NCBI GenBank assembly: GCA_949130485.1 | Contig: OX422183.1 | Coordinates: 15,373,812 to 15,437,811, forward strand | From: Agelas oroides | Taxonomy: Eukaryota > Porifera > Demospongiae > Agelasida > Agelasidae | Length of the DNA: 64,000 nucleotides | Direction of reading: 5' to 3' | Shown here: positions 40,976 through 52,266 of the stretch, one piece after another | Numbering within the stretch: position 1 is the stretch's first letter | Layout of the letters: each line of letters opens with the position of its first letter | Program-made: the position numbers and the translations under genes | Notes under the pieces: model-generated | What the model was told of the DNA's origin: nothing | The model's database searches: none | The model's input: the letters and a program-made list of their open reading frames with translations, nothing else

Positions 40976-41391
40976 GTAGTTTACTTAAACATGAGATTGT
41001 GATACATGCCTTTGTGTTAATATGATACGTTGTAAATTGAATTACTTGAAGAGTAACTGTCCATAAAATATTGTGGATATACCATGGCCATTTCAGTAGA
41101 TGCATTCTCATGAAGTAACTATTTCGTCTCACACACACAAACATCTATATCATGTGCATGGAATATGAATGATACTATTAAGCTGGTGTAAGGATTTTAC
41201 TCACAAGTGGTATGCAAGTGTTATAATAAATGTCAGCAGAAGACCATGGTATCTGCATAATCATTGTTGCTAAACCTCAGGTAATCCAAGAATGCAAAAA
41301 TTGACCCCACAGTATTATTAGTGCATATGACATATCAGGAGCTTATTAATTATGGAGATATACAGTCACAATTACAATACAGACTATATAT

Positions 41392-41793
41392 CACTGTAAA
41401 AACATTTAGGTTATTTCAACCTTATTAAAGTTATCTCAGTTGCATGTGTACTGTGTACACACCATGAAATTCAAGGAAGGCTTCCAAACAGGTCTTCTGA
41501 AGACCTTGAAATAAAAATGTTGAGAAGCTTCTTCTTTAATTAACCAGTCTTGTTTTTAGAACACCTATCAATTAGCGTTTCTGGAAAAGGCTTGGTTACA
41601 TAGTTTCGGTAGAAGTGCCAGTAATGCAGCCAAATAGGACTTCTGATAGTAATTTAGCTAAAAAGGAAGCTCTTGAATGGAACTTCAAGAAAACTATTTT
41701 AAAAGCATTCCTCGGACTTCTGATAATGATACGTATATACCACTCTGGTGCAACTGAGATAACCTACAAATATGGTTAAAGTAACCTACAGTG
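41392..41793. mobile_element. MITE of the CACTGTAAAAA family, copy 2
   Basis: The ends are CACTGTAAAAACATTTAGGT and GTAACCTACAGTG, inverted over CACTGTA and the GGTTA-TTTAACC region. It is similar throughout to 1,163-1,573, including CTTCTGAAGACCTTG and CTCTGGTGCAACTGAGATAA. Flanks are AT-rich (TATAT and TATACC), consistent with a TA target. Confidence 0.75.
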
Positions 41794-42570
41794 TATACCA
41801 GTAGCTCTACATATATTTTTCATTGGTATTTGGTTTCATTTCCACCCAATCTGGTGACATTCAGCCAATACCGTGGGCTTCAAAGCCGATTGCTTTTTAG
41901 CAAGGATTTACCTAAATAACACAGTGGAATTAGCATGATGACACTGCACATTTCTCCATGTAATATGGTTATCTACACACTAAAGTGAATTTTTAGTGTG
42001 CATGCCAAGAATGACTGCTTTACTGACCTATACGTGCACGTGTATTTCTGCTGAGAGCTGAGGAGTGTACTGAAATGGAGATGAGAAGAAAAGGAAGTAC
42101 TGTTTCTTTTTTTTTTGTTGTTGTTGTTACTGTGCCTCACCGAGTGCATATAAATGACAAAGAAACGTTTGTTTGTTTTTTGTTTTGTTTTTAATATACA
42201 ATGTGAATATAGTGTGTGTGCTGTACATTATTTGCAACAGGAAGTGGTGTCATTGTGATTAAATTTGACTTCAAGCCTGCCCACCCACATATAGTTCATT
42301 GTGTAGGGGTGATGAGAAGCAATCATTTGATTAGGAGGAATCTAAAAGTAAGGCTGAGCATGGATGTGAGCTAGTTGCTTCACAGTCTATCATGGAAAGA
42401 GCAAAGTACCATGCTCATAATTTCAGACTGCAAGATATTTATAATGAGATGGTTTTACTGGACGACTTGATGCTCTACTGACTCAAAGAAATGTTCCAAC
42501 TCCAGAGATGTTCAAAAACCTTGTATGGAGGACTTCTGCTTCATTCCAATCAGAACTGCACCATCAACTT
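41794..42570. other. Intergenic DNA
   Basis: T-rich runs near 42,105-42,200 (TTTG and TTG repeats). No coding exon, RNA gene or element end is recognised. Confidence 0.5.
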
Positions 42571-42623
42571 CAATTTTAAGACCAGCTGACTGTTTTCAAA
42601 ACAGTCAGCTGGTCTTAAAATTG
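42571..42623. repeat. Perfect 26-bp-arm palindrome
   Basis: CAATTTTAAGACCAGCTGAC then TGTTTT is followed after one base by its exact reverse complement. It would extrude as a near loopless hairpin. No second copy is visible in the window. Confidence 0.9.
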
Positions 42624-42956
42624 ATTATGCATTGCTGTTTGTGTGTAGTGCATGTACATACACATTTGCTGATGTTTTATGGAGCAGGCTTGCTTACTCG
42701 CTGATTGGATATGTGACTTGCACAGTGCCTGGGGGGTAGTAGCATTGTTCAGCGAAGTCGCACAACGACATACTGGCACGCCGGCGCTTTTTATCCGCCC
42801 ACGCACCATGCCACACCCTTCGCAGAGAGAGGAAGTGCTGTTCACGCTGGGTGTAGCTTGCCAGACTAACAACACGAGTAAAGACCCAAGCCCCAAACAG
42901 ACAAACTCTGTGAACATTCGCTGAGGCTCTTTTCGACTTCTCGTTCAAAGTTCGAT

Positions 42957-43283
42957 ATGGCGGAACACAGCAAGAGTTGGTGGTTCGGAAATTTGACTGG
43001 AAAGGTTTTTAAAACATACATGAACTACCAGGTAGCTGTGAGAAATCCTAATGATCGCATGGCACAATTTGCGGAAAAGCTTCGTAAGTATGAAGAAGAG
43101 GCTCAGGGATTAAACCTTCCTGGCAAGTATGCAGGATTCGTTGCGGGCGCCGAGGACGCCTTCGTTGAAGCAGTTAAAGCGGACCCTGCCACTGCGATGG
43201 ATTTCCTCAAGCAGTTTCATGTTCCCGAAGACTTGAGGCAAGACTTCACTGCTGGTTTCAAAAGTGCTGCCATGGACAAGTGA
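42957..43283 (+). CDS. Small single-exon protein, 108 residues
   Basis: A complete frame from ATG (context GATATGG) to TGA at 43,281. The protein begins MAEHSKSWWFGNLTGKVFKT and continues AQFAEKLRKYEEEAQGLNLP, GKYAGFVAGAEDAFVEAVKA and DFLKQFHVPEDLRQDFTAGF. It is soluble-looking, mostly helical, with no signal peptide or membrane segment. I do not recognise the family. Support for a real gene: clean ATG-to-stop frame, typical protein composition, unlike the repeat-derived frames around it, and a locally higher GC content with some CpG. It has no visible introns, and it could be a retroposed copy. The 300 bp upstream holds no element ends and may include the promoter. Confidence 0.7.
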   Translation: MAEHSKSWWFGNLTGKVFKTYMNYQVAVRNPNDRMAQFAEKLRKYEEEAQGLNLPGKYAGFVAGAEDAFVEAVKADPATAMDFLKQFHVPEDLRQDFTAGFKSAAMDK

Positions 43284-43590
43284 AGGGTCCCTGTTTGTCC
43301 GGTATACTAAATCGAGAAAAACTAACAGCTCTAGGCTAGTAGAGGAGAACCCAAGAGAACTACCAGTAGCTACTACAATACCTTTTTTTAATCTATTTAT
43401 TTATTTATTTATAATAATTTTGCATATATAGAGCATGGATACACAAATAGCATGATGCTAATACAAGTGTGGACCCAATGTTACAATTATAGTACAAGTC
43501 ATATATTTAAATGTAGTGGTGTGCATTAAAGAAGTAATATTATACTAGGTATGATATAGGTAGTTAAAAAATACTATTTTAAGGTAGGAA
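43284..43590. other. AT-rich 3' flank
   Basis: TTTATTTATTTAT-type and ATAATAATTTT sequence follow the small gene and may include its 3' UTR. The end of this stretch is the original continuation of the LINE remnant beyond the inserted TTAA element. Confidence 0.4.
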
Positions 43591-43594
43591 TTAA

Positions 43595-44606
43595 GGTGGC
43601 ACGGTACCCTGTATTTTCAAGGTCAACAAACCTGGAATCCAAGTTGATAGTCTTCTTTGTCTTGTTAAAATTTTAGCGCACATTCCGTTTTGGGAGTCTC
43701 AAACCGTTCACGGTCCGTAAAATTGGGGATTTTCCCCATTTCCTGTCGGCATTGCCATCCAATAATCAGTTTATAATTAAGTTAGTTAAGATGTGGCCTG
43801 GCGGCACCCTTCATGTGGTGCTCGGAACTTTGAAGATAAGCTTAGATCGACTTAAAAAAAAAAAAAAAAAAAAAAGAGAAGGAGTTTAGTAGAGTGCTGT
43901 AGTGTCAGTAGCTGTGAGTAGTGCGTGATGCCTGCTTGTGAAAGCAAGCTTGTGTCTAGAAGCAGCAGAAAGGCCACAGTGGCCAAGACTGTATTTGTTG
44001 AGTAGGCCCAGGTCTCGCGGCCGTATGCCTAGTCTAGTTGGTGACCGTGGCCAGGTGCTTCGAGTGCTGGGCTGGGCTTTAACTAGAATACGCAATTTAT
44101 CGTTTGTGCTACAGTCTGACAGACAAGGGAGCTGAACGGTGGCTGTGTGTGGAACAGAGCCGTGAGTTGTTTAGCGACATAAGGGGGAGAGGTGGGGCTA
44201 GTAATGCTTGCTTCCACTCGTGAATGAGCCCCTCCCGTAGACAAGCTGTGAATTTTTCGAAATGTGCATTCATTTTGGTGCAGTCAAAGTTGTCCATTCC
44301 AAGAGTAGTGACAAACATGAGTCTAGCCTGACTTTGAGAGTAGCTTTGAACAAAAGCTGGCATAGATTGATTTGAGATACATTGGTGGTTGGGACGCTAC
44401 CTACAGTGAGCGTGTAGATGCGTCCATCGAGTGGCAATTTTGGGTTCATGAATATATTAATGAGCTACTAAAACCCTTTTTAAAATTAGGCAAAGCAAGA
44501 TTGCCCCAAACCAAACCCTAACCCTGAAACTAGGAGTAACCCTGGTCCTGACTGTAACCCAAGTTTATGTTTTCGTTAACCTCCGCCGAGGGACGACCGT
44601 GCCACC
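43595..44606. mobile_element. TTAA element TE-D, copy 3 (reverse orientation)
   Basis: The ends GGTGGCACGGTACCCTG and GACGACCGTGCCACC are inverted, with TTAA at 43,591-43,594 and 44,607-44,610. Sequence is the reverse complement of copies 1 and 2 and is uninterrupted at the ACGGTC site, so it shows the empty target of the Ginger-like element. It is closer to copy 2 than to copy 1: the 84-residue frame (MPAFVQSYSQSQARLMFV start) is identical in copies 2 and 3 while copy 1 lacks the ATG. It inserted into the 3' end of a LINE remnant. Confidence 0.85.
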
Positions 44607-46860
44607 TTAATGCATGTTTCTGAAGTGAACAGATAATTTACTCTTGAAGTGTTCGGCATCAGGGGAGTCAATAATATCATGTGGAAGTGCATTCCAGTGG
44701 CAAAGAGTGCCACAAAAGAATGAGTAGTAAAATGCATTGGTCTTAGCATATGGAACTTTCAAGGTGAGACTGTGAGATCGGGAGTGGTGGTGGTACTCTC
44801 TTATTTCGATAGGTGCGTTGTGTGGCAGACTGTATACTCCTTTAACAATATTAAATAGAAAACTTAGACATAAAAAGAACCTTCTTTTGGACAGACTTGG
44901 AATGTTATTCGTGGAGAGCAGGGTATGGTAATTGGTGTCCCAATTCCTAAAACATACACGCAATTACCTATGGATAAAGTTGCAGTGTAAATTTACAAAT
45001 TATGGTGACAATAGATACAGTCTTAGTTACTATAAGAGAAAAAGTGACTGTTTGAGATTTGCCACAGAAAAAATAGAAGCTGGTAGTGTGTTCCATGTCT
45101 GAATCATTGGCTGATGGAAAAAAGAATAGCTCAACAGCCTGTTCTGACTCTAATTTCAGTTTCAGACAAAAGTTCCTGAGACTTTATGTTGTTTAAAATG
45201 TGGAGAAATATCCACTGGGAAGTGTGATAATCAAGTTGTTGAGTAGCTTATACAAAATCATGAGCTTATTCACCAGTGAGCCAAAAAGGGCAAGTTGACT
45301 TTTGCAAGCTTTTCAGAATTTGAAAGCATTGGGAGACCATACTTAGGAGACATAAGCAATTAATTTAAAATCCCCTGTGAATGGTGAATGGATGTGCATG
45401 TAGGAGGATGCTTGACTTGATGTGTTACATCAGTGATATAACACTGTTCCTGTATCAGCATGCTCAGGCTCGCCACCATAATGTTCTACATTTTCTAGTA
45501 TTGGTGTGACATACGCAACAAGCTTCAAAAGTAGGGTTGCAATGCATGTAAGAGTAGGCAGGGTAACCTTACTTGGGCTCATGACATGTCAGTTGAGAGT
45601 ATTACTCCTATAGGTACTTATATTGCTCAACCATTGGAAAATTGTTTACTGTGCATGGGTGTTGGTAGCAACATTCGGACATTCATACGGAATTAAACTT
45701 AGTCTTGGTCACGTTTAGTTGCAAGCAAATACTATTAGCTATATACTAAAAGGTGTGTTTACTATATATTAGTTGCCACAAAGTTTTTATGTCATGTTAG
45801 AAGTCCCAGAGCTGCATGATATAAATGTTCTTTATACAAGACGATATCCGAGGTTGAGATTGCTTTGGCTAGACCAGTGTATGTATAGCCAGTTGTTAGC
45901 AACTATCATTGGTCCCAATTAATTCTCTATGTTGGTGTAGAAGTAAATAGTGATAGATCCATTGAATTATGTAGAGTGTGTTTCTTTGATCATGAGTTTC
46001 TAAATCAGGACAACTTCCTGATTTTCAAGAGCTTGCATCCAATCACTGACAGTAGCTAGTAACTTTCAATACGTTGACATTTGGATAGAATCCCCATGCA
46101 CTGCTCAGAACTGATGAGATTTGGTGACATTGGATGTCTGACAACAGTGTCATATGCATACGTTTTTAGCATACTGTAAAAACAGATTGGTTGTTTTAAC
46201 TGCATGGTGGTTACCCTGGTTGCATGATTTACTTTGGTACTACACAGGCTTATTGTATAAGACAACCAGTTTCTTGTTGTTTCCTCCTGTTTTCCTCATT
46301 CTGGAATAAGGAAAAGAGGAGGAAACAACCTCTTTAGTTGTTTTATACAATTAGCTTGATACCAGGGTAACAACTCTGTGGTTAAAACAACCAATCTGTT
46401 TTTATAGCTTGCTAATGACACACAGAAAGGAACCAGGTGGTAACTGGTTGCACAGTGGGGTCATTTGACTTGGCAATGGGCACAATATTTTAGCAGTTCC
46501 ATTCTGATGGCAGCTGTCCAGTAGGGAGTGACAAATTGAAAAATTGATGGGGTGATCTGTGTCGCCACTTTTCTCAACATGATAGCTGCTTCTGGCCCTG
46601 TAGCTTTCTTGGTATCAAGTGCTTTCAGTAGGTGTGCAACTTTGGTTACAGATAGGAGCTCATATGGAAATTCAGAGCTCAGTGGGACCAGAGTTACAGT
46701 ACTTTCAGATAGTGGAGGAATGGAGGTACTCAAGACTGTTGTGCTTTTTCTGAGCTGCATGGTGTTTGCCATTATGTGTGAGAGCTGGTACATGTCAGAT
46801 GAGGCACTTGATTAGCAGATCTTACAAATGCCCAGAACTTCTTCGGGTTGGACTGATTTA
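44607..46860 (-). pseudogene. Decayed LINE reverse transcriptase (non-LTR retrotransposon)
   Basis: On the minus strand, 46,461-46,860 reads a pre-RT stretch (KKFWAFVRSANQ in one frame) and LLSVTKVAHLLKALDTKKAT then GPEAA, the RT-0/RT-1 region of CR1/Jockey/L2-type elements. The C-terminal region appears twice: degraded around 45,060-45,140 (PMIQTWNTLPASIFSVANLK) and clearer at 44,640-44,963 (SLTLKVPYAKTNAFYYSFF and CHWNALPHDIIDSPDAEHFK). Two C-termini suggest two overlapping or tandem LINE remnants. Stops, frameshifts, a MITE (46,172-46,408) and TE-D copy 3 disrupt it. The TAA ending the C-terminal frame comes from the TTAA target. Confidence 0.75.
46172..46408. mobile_element. Palindromic MITE with TGTAAAAACAG ends
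   Basis: The arms run from TACTGTAAAAACAGATTGGT then TGTTTTAAC to the inverse GTTAAAACAACCAATCTGTT. The fold continues through CCTGGTT/AACCAGGG-like and GTTTCCTCC/GGAGGAAAC blocks, so it is nearly one long hairpin of ~237 bp. Termini resemble the CACTGTAAAAA family. Confidence 0.7.
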
Positions 46861-46926
46861 ATTTTGGACTTTTAGCTATAGCAAGCTTGAGTTGATAGGT
46901 TACCAAATTTCAAGTACATTTGTAAC

Positions 46927-47193
46927 TACCGTATAGCTCCAAATTTTCGTGGTTCAAAAATTTCGTGAATCTCTCCAAATTAGCGTTAAAGTAAATTTTC
47001 GTGCTAAAAATTTCGTGATCACTTTAAATTTTCGTGATTCAATGTTGCCCTGCCCATTTTTCAGCGAGCACGCTATATAGGCCACCTCGTGACACGCGTT
47101 CAAATTATTTCGTGAACAAAATTTTCGTGATCTCGAGGTTAATCACGAAATTCACGAAAATATTGTGCCACGAAAATTTGGAGCTATATGGTA
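46927..47193. mobile_element. Palindromic MITE of the TACCGTATAGC family, copy 3
   Basis: The left end TACCGTATAGCTCCAAATTT and the right end AAATTTGGAGCTATATGGTA are inverted with two or three mismatches. The inside repeats AAATTTTCGTG/CACGAAAATTT motifs. Confidence 0.75.
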
Positions 47194-48180
47194 TTCTATG
47201 TTCTACTGTCACCATGCCCTGCAAAACAGGGTTTTCTCGGCCTTGCATGCATTGCCTTCACTATGCCATAGTTAATCCAGGGCAGATTTTTTTTGTATGG
47301 TCACTTGTCTATGTGGGATAACCAATTCTGTGATGTTCATGAATTCTTTTTTTTAAATTTTTTAGCATAGTATCAGATACCATTTTTATTTAATCAGTTA
47401 CCAGAATATCCCAGGGTGTTGACAAGAGTTGGGCTAGATCAAAACTGTACATCCAAATGCGTTTGAGTTTCCTGTTTATGCTTACTCATGTGTGATACCT
47501 TTGGTCAACTTGATTGTGAGGTGGTCGAATGTGGAAATGGGAGGCAGCAACTTCACCGACATACAAAGCACAAAATTGCTTCCATTTGAAGATAGATGGT
47601 GGGCTCATCTACTATATATGGTCACTAAAGATTGGATTTGTTAAGTTGGTACCAAACTGCTTTCTCTAACTGATAATGCCCCCCAAAAAACTCAATTTTT
47701 AGTCCCTCAGCTAAAATAAAAATTTGCACCCTCTCCAAGCCTCCACCCTCAGTCTGACCACATCAAACCAACCAAAACTGAGCCCAGTTTCAGAAAGCTC
47801 AACTCACCCCCTACAAAACTAGGTATGGCTTTTCCAGCTCACCTCCAGGCCAGGGAGTTATGTCCACAAACCTACTCCATGTCATTCCCCCTAGAATGGA
47901 ACCAATTTACAAGCCTAAAAGTCAGCTTTCTACAGTAGTTTTGCCAGACAACTGTGTGATGACACCTATCTTCCAGATAACTGCATCCCAAGTGCAAAGT
48001 ATCAGGTGTAGGTGGCAGGCCATTTCGTCTTGCCCATAACAGACCATGAAGCAGATCCACTAGAGACACACACTTCCAGGTGGTGAGCAAGCAGCTAGAG
48101 CACAAACTTGGGTGTGGTAAGCAAGGGTGAAAGACAGAGGGTTAAATTAAGACATGGTCCTACTGACAACAAAGGTTGAC
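47194..48180. repeat. Intergenic DNA with dispersed repeat R2, copy 2
   Basis: Bases 47,977-48,180 match 334-556 (TGTAGGTGG, CACACTTCCAGGTGGTGAGC, GACAGAGGGTTAAAT). The rest shows nothing recognisable. Confidence 0.6.
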
Positions 48181-48407
48181 AGCAAGTGACTTGTAGCCTC
48201 AGTGTGGCTGTGCTGTGTCGGTAGTCTGCTACCAGAAAGTTGTAGCTAATAGATCTAGCTTGTTAACAATATACCTACCTTAGCCTTTATACAAGGCTCC
48301 AGAGCTGTAAGTCGAGATGAAGTTTGCATTTGTGGTCACTGAAGTGTCAACATTTGTGATCATAACTGAGTACAGCAAACAAACCAACAGTAAATCAAGA
48401 TTTGGAG

Positions 48408-48557
48408 ATGGACAAAAGTCAGCATGTGACCAAGAAGCAGAGTTATGATGCAGCACTCAAGCTGAAGGTGGTAGAGTATGCTGAGAACAACACAAACAGA
48501 GCAGCTGCAAGGAAACGTAACATGGATGAGAGAACTGTGCATGACTGGAGTATATAG
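48408..48557 (+). pseudogene. Pogo-type transposase DNA-binding fragment (CENP-B-N/BrkDBD-like)
   Basis: A 49-residue frame from ATG to TAG: SYDAALKLKVVEYAENNTNR then AAARKRNMDERTVHDW. This is the first helix-turn-helix of pogo-like transposases (pattern: y--alKLkVVe-Ae---NR-Aar-----e-tVrdW). The frame stops at the end of the HTH. There is no DDE catalytic domain downstream within view, so it is a truncated remnant, or a captured domain if it were spliced onward. Confidence 0.75.
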
Positions 48558-48904
48558 CACAGATGGTAGAAATATGTATACCACTTGGGCATGCCATATT
48601 AGTAGAGGATGGCTGATTAATAATGTGAAAAGAAGACATAATTATGCCTTGGACAATAAATTGCAGTCATGATCACTTTATAACATAAATCATATAGGCT
48701 CTATAGCATGAACTGAAACTCCCATGCTATTGGTCTTCACTGGATTAATTGCTTAAAAATTCCTGGTCTTCTGTTGTGAGTGGAATGCAAATTGAGTACT
48801 ATGTACTGATGATGGTGATCAAGCTAGCACTAGGGCTGGTTGCGTACTTTGACTGGTTACTGCCACAGAAAGTGCGACTTAGAGGCTGTGAGGGCTGGTG
48901 GTTT

Positions 48905-49005
48905 TCTAGTTGTCATAGCTCAGTAGTAGAACACTGGCAGCTCAAGCAAAGTGTTATGGGTTCACTGCTGACTTTCACTTGCCTCTATTTTCACCACACA
49001 TCTTT
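48905..49005 (+). mobile_element. tRNA-like SINE/MITE relic
   Basis: TCATAGCTCAGTAGTAGAAC resembles a pol III box A and GGGTTCACTGC a box B, 35-40 bp apart. The following CTTTCACTTGCCTCTATTTT matches the tail of the unit at 30,370-30,544. Cloverleaf pairing is poor. Confidence 0.45.
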
Positions 49006-49521
49006 CCAGTTGAGGCATAACATTCTTGCCATCTACATGATTGCGTGCATAGTTTTACCCTGCAAGAATTTTGTGCTTTACAGTAAGGTACTCTATCTAG
49101 AAATCTGCTACAAACTGATATAATGGTTCTATTCTCATATATATTATAGTACGTCTTGGAGGGCAGGGTTCATTTTGCTCAGCACTTTCAATTGTGTGGC
49201 TACTACTAAAAGTGTAGTATAGTGACACTTGTTAACATCAGTTATCGCATGTTTTCAGCTGTGTACATGCACTTTCTTTTAGAACACCATTAAGCGTTAT
49301 TGTGTCATGTATTCCTTATGTAGATTAATGCTGTATTTGTGCTGTTGCATATACCCAAGAGAATACTGTGAGTCCAGAGTTTCATTACTACACTTATTTC
49401 GAACCCCAAGTTAGCACAATAAGTAGTCACTAATACAACACCTTTGAATAAACTCCCTCTCCCTTTTTTTCCTTTCCTGTCACCTATGATGGTTGCTTTG
49501 CTGTCTCTTGCACTTATATAG

Positions 49522-49589
49522 TAGCCTCATTCCCTGGCTCTCAGCCCCCCCCCCCCCCCCCCCCCACACGAGAGCCTGGGAATGAGGCA
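49522..49589. mobile_element. TAGCCTCA-type hairpin with poly-C loop
   Basis: TAGCCTCATTCCCTGGCTCT and the inverse AGAGCCTGGGAATGAGGC flank a run of more than 20 C. It is the TAGCCTCG hairpin family with a C-run as loop. No 9-bp target duplication can be made out. Confidence 0.6.
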
Positions 49590-49677
49590 AATATAGCTAG
49601 TGCCAACAGCTGCTGATGATCTCTCACAGTACAGTACATGATAAGTGACCTTGCACTAAACGAGATGGTGTATAGTT

Positions 49678-49724
49678 CAGATCTAGAGTAGTACTCAACT
49701 TAGTTGAGTACTACTCTAGATCTG
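49678..49724. repeat. Perfect 22-bp-arm palindrome
   Basis: CAGATCTAGAGTAGTACTCA then AC is followed after TTA by its exact reverse complement. Confidence 0.9.
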
Positions 49725-49898
49725 AAGGGGAGGGGGGTATATTAGCAAGCACATATTGTATGAGGCCAGCATGGAAATAATATTTATGGTGTTATTTCCC
49801 AGGTCCCCCTTAAAAACACCAGTGCAAGTGCAACCCACATCCTGTATCATTGAGGCTCTTATGGCACATCTAAAACTTTACAACAATACCACTTACTT

Positions 49899-50109
49899 TT
49901 GGTGGTATGCAAACAGAAACCTGCTGCAATGATGAGGAAAGAAGTCAACTGTGGAAATGTTCCAACATGTGATGTGACACTCACCAGGACACCAGGAAAG
50001 AAACCCACTGGTTATACAATTACACATCTGGTCAAAGGAGGAAGTCTGCTCCCAAGTTTATCTAAAGAAACAATCGAGTATATTGATCCCAGTGTGCACG
50101 GGACTTATA
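49899..50109 (+). CDS. Candidate exon with an FN3-like domain segment
   Basis: The frame reads MMRKEVNCGNVPTCDVTLTR, TPGKKPTGYTITHLVKGGSL and SLSKETIEYIDPSVHGTY. The order P-T-G-Y-T-I-T-H ... Y-x-x-P-x-x-x-G-T-Y fits the C' strand and F-G region of a fibronectin type III domain, common in early-animal surface proteins. The donor might be GTATCC at 50,110. The acceptor is unclear; CAAACAG near 49,915 is one choice. No neighbouring exon could be joined with confidence. It may belong with the hydrophobic exons at 54-57 kb. Confidence 0.4.
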
Positions 50110-52228
50110 TTGTATCCTTTACTATAGCACCTAACATATATATTGTAGGATAATCACCTCTCCAATATAATCTAGTCAGACACTCTTAGTGGTACATATT
50201 AACACTGGAACAAGGGTAAAAACTATGCCTTGCAATTGTGATCCATTTTTATTTGTCTTCATACACATGCACCACCAATCACACACCTAATAGTAACATG
50301 CATTCTAAATTAAAGGAGAAAACTCTTGTGTAATTATATGCTTTTTACATATTAGTTTCCGCTGCAGAGTTAATACTGTACAACACTTGAGTGCATATGT
50401 GGTAGCTGCTCCCAATGGAGGATAATATTCTGGCACACATTCTGATCATTTGCTATATTGAATGTCCATTAAAATCAGGATCCATGCACACTGTGTAGAC
50501 ATATCACTTAAAACATTTAAATCAATATTGTTTTCTGTGACTGCCACATTGTATAAGTATGGAATGAATGCATGTGGACTTGTAGTAAATAGGAAGCACC
50601 TCTTTTCTCCACTTAGATGCCACTGTAAAGTGCATTCCAAACATATTGTACATAAAATATTTAGTGAAGAGGAAACAGTGATTGTTTCCTCTTCACTAAT
50701 TACTGCACTTCTACATTCCCTTTTATCCTCCTGCAGTGTGTCTACTGCATTTCACTTGAACTGTATGTAGCCAATAGCATTTTTTGTTGATAGTTTGTAG
50801 TGAAGAGGAAATATGTGTGTACATACCCTTTTGGAATCCACTGCAGTATGACTTGTAGTAAATAGGAAGCACCTCTTTTCTTAGATGCCACTGTGAAGTG
50901 TGGAAGCAATGAAATTGAAACAAAATTTGTTTTCATCTAAACCTGATTCTGAATCACAACTTTTTTTTTTATCTCTAAGTATTACTCCAAAATTAGTCTG
51001 TCACCACAGTCTTGCCATGCACCCTTTACCCCTAATGTAACCACAAGTCAAGTTAACCACAACTTGGGGGTTAGAGTGGATGGGATTTACCTATTAGTGT
51101 ATGTAGCTAAGCACCTAGCATATCATATCATTGGATTTTCTCACTTCATCATTTCTTCAAAATATTTCATACACCTTAGTAGGTATACTGTATTGGAACA
51201 GGCCTATGAATTATTTCTTGCAATTGTGGTTCATTCCTATCAGTGCTGTAACAGTGACTTCCCAAAAGGGTAAGTGAGCTCTGGGTCAAAGTGAGGTTTG
51301 GGCAGAGTAGCTGACAGGCTTCTCTAAAATGTGAACAAGGAAACAATTAATTAGTCTGATGGACTACTTATGCAAACATCTGGCACATGCAGATGCATAG
51401 TCAGAGATGAGTCACTATAGCTATACCCAGAAGAGAACTTGGTATGCTGGTAGCTAAGCCTTTAATTTGTGAGCAGCTAGCTTTTTGATGCAGAAGTTAG
51501 GACGTACCCTACTCTACCCGGAAATCATATTTAGGTGAATTTTCTTGTCTATTATGTGCAATGTTGAAGTTAGAACACAATTACGCATGCAATTACTGGT
51601 ACCAGTTTGCATGAAAGCATCTTTTGATCTGTCTTCATGTTGAACAACCAGTGATCTTTAATAGCATGTGATAAGATACTTCATGAATAAGTGAGTTGCC
51701 ATAGTGATGCATGGCATGCATTCAGTACCCAACTTTTCATCCAAGGATGGCTCTTGTACGCTTGGGTTGAATGTTGAGGTCAGGGTCAGACTGCTAAGTC
51801 CCCATGTGCAAGAAGCAGTATTATTATGCGCCTATCAATGCTGTGCTCTACATTATAGGGGGAATTGACTGGGAGGCTGCCCCTAAGTCGAGCAGACCTT
51901 CCAACTCTCACGGTTTGACTGTGAGATCCCCGGTTTGAGACACCTTCCCCCGGTCCCCTGGTATTACATCCGATTGTCACACCGAGCTAACCTGCTGCCC
52001 CCAGGCCTGTACGCTCGACCCTAGACTGAGGGCCTAGGGCCTGGCGCCACACGTGCAGCGTAGTCTCGTGTTGCTAGTCTCGCAAGCCAGTGTAGTCCGC
52101 GTGCCGCATACTGAAAGCGATCGGCGCTGCGGAGCGGAAAGGGTCTGGCATGCCCAGACTTTTCCGGCGTGCGCGCGAAAAATGTAGTCTGGGGACGAGA
52201 CTACGTGCTGCGCTAGTTCGATTGAAGC
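50110..52228. other. Mostly unassigned DNA with local duplications
   Basis: A 50-bp block (ACTTGTAGTAAATAGGAAGC, then ACCTCTTTTC) occurs at 50,577-50,635 and 50,850-50,900. A hairpin with arms TTAGTGAAGAGGAAACA lies at 50,661-50,699, and a related GTAGTGAAGAGGAAA near 50,797. 52,050-52,210 is GC-rich and bounded by GTAGTCTCGT and ACGAGACTAC, a variant of the TAGCCTCG foldback theme. No genes are recognised. Confidence 0.5.
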
Positions 52229-52266
52229 ATAGATAATACAGTACGGCCGTACTGTATTATCTATGA
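52229..52266. repeat. 38-bp perfect palindrome
   Basis: CATAGATAATACAGTACGG joined directly to its reverse complement, with no loop. Copy number in the window is one. Confidence 0.9.

Larger units (their letters stand above)
28532..41010. repeat. Tandem duplication after the channel stop codon, both units split by transposons
   Basis: The block GAAACTTAGCCATAGACATG through TATGCATTAA occurs at 28,532-28,564 and again at 40,640-40,673. The next block (AAGCCTGTTAGTTTACTTAA, then TGAGATTGTGATAC) occurs at 40,582-40,627 and, split, at 40,672-40,682 plus 40,975-41,006. The simplest reading is an original ~100-bp tandem duplication in the channel 3' region. Unit 1 was then broken at its TTAA by two TE-D elements and unit 2 by a TACCGTATAGC-type MITE. 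Confidence 0.65.
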
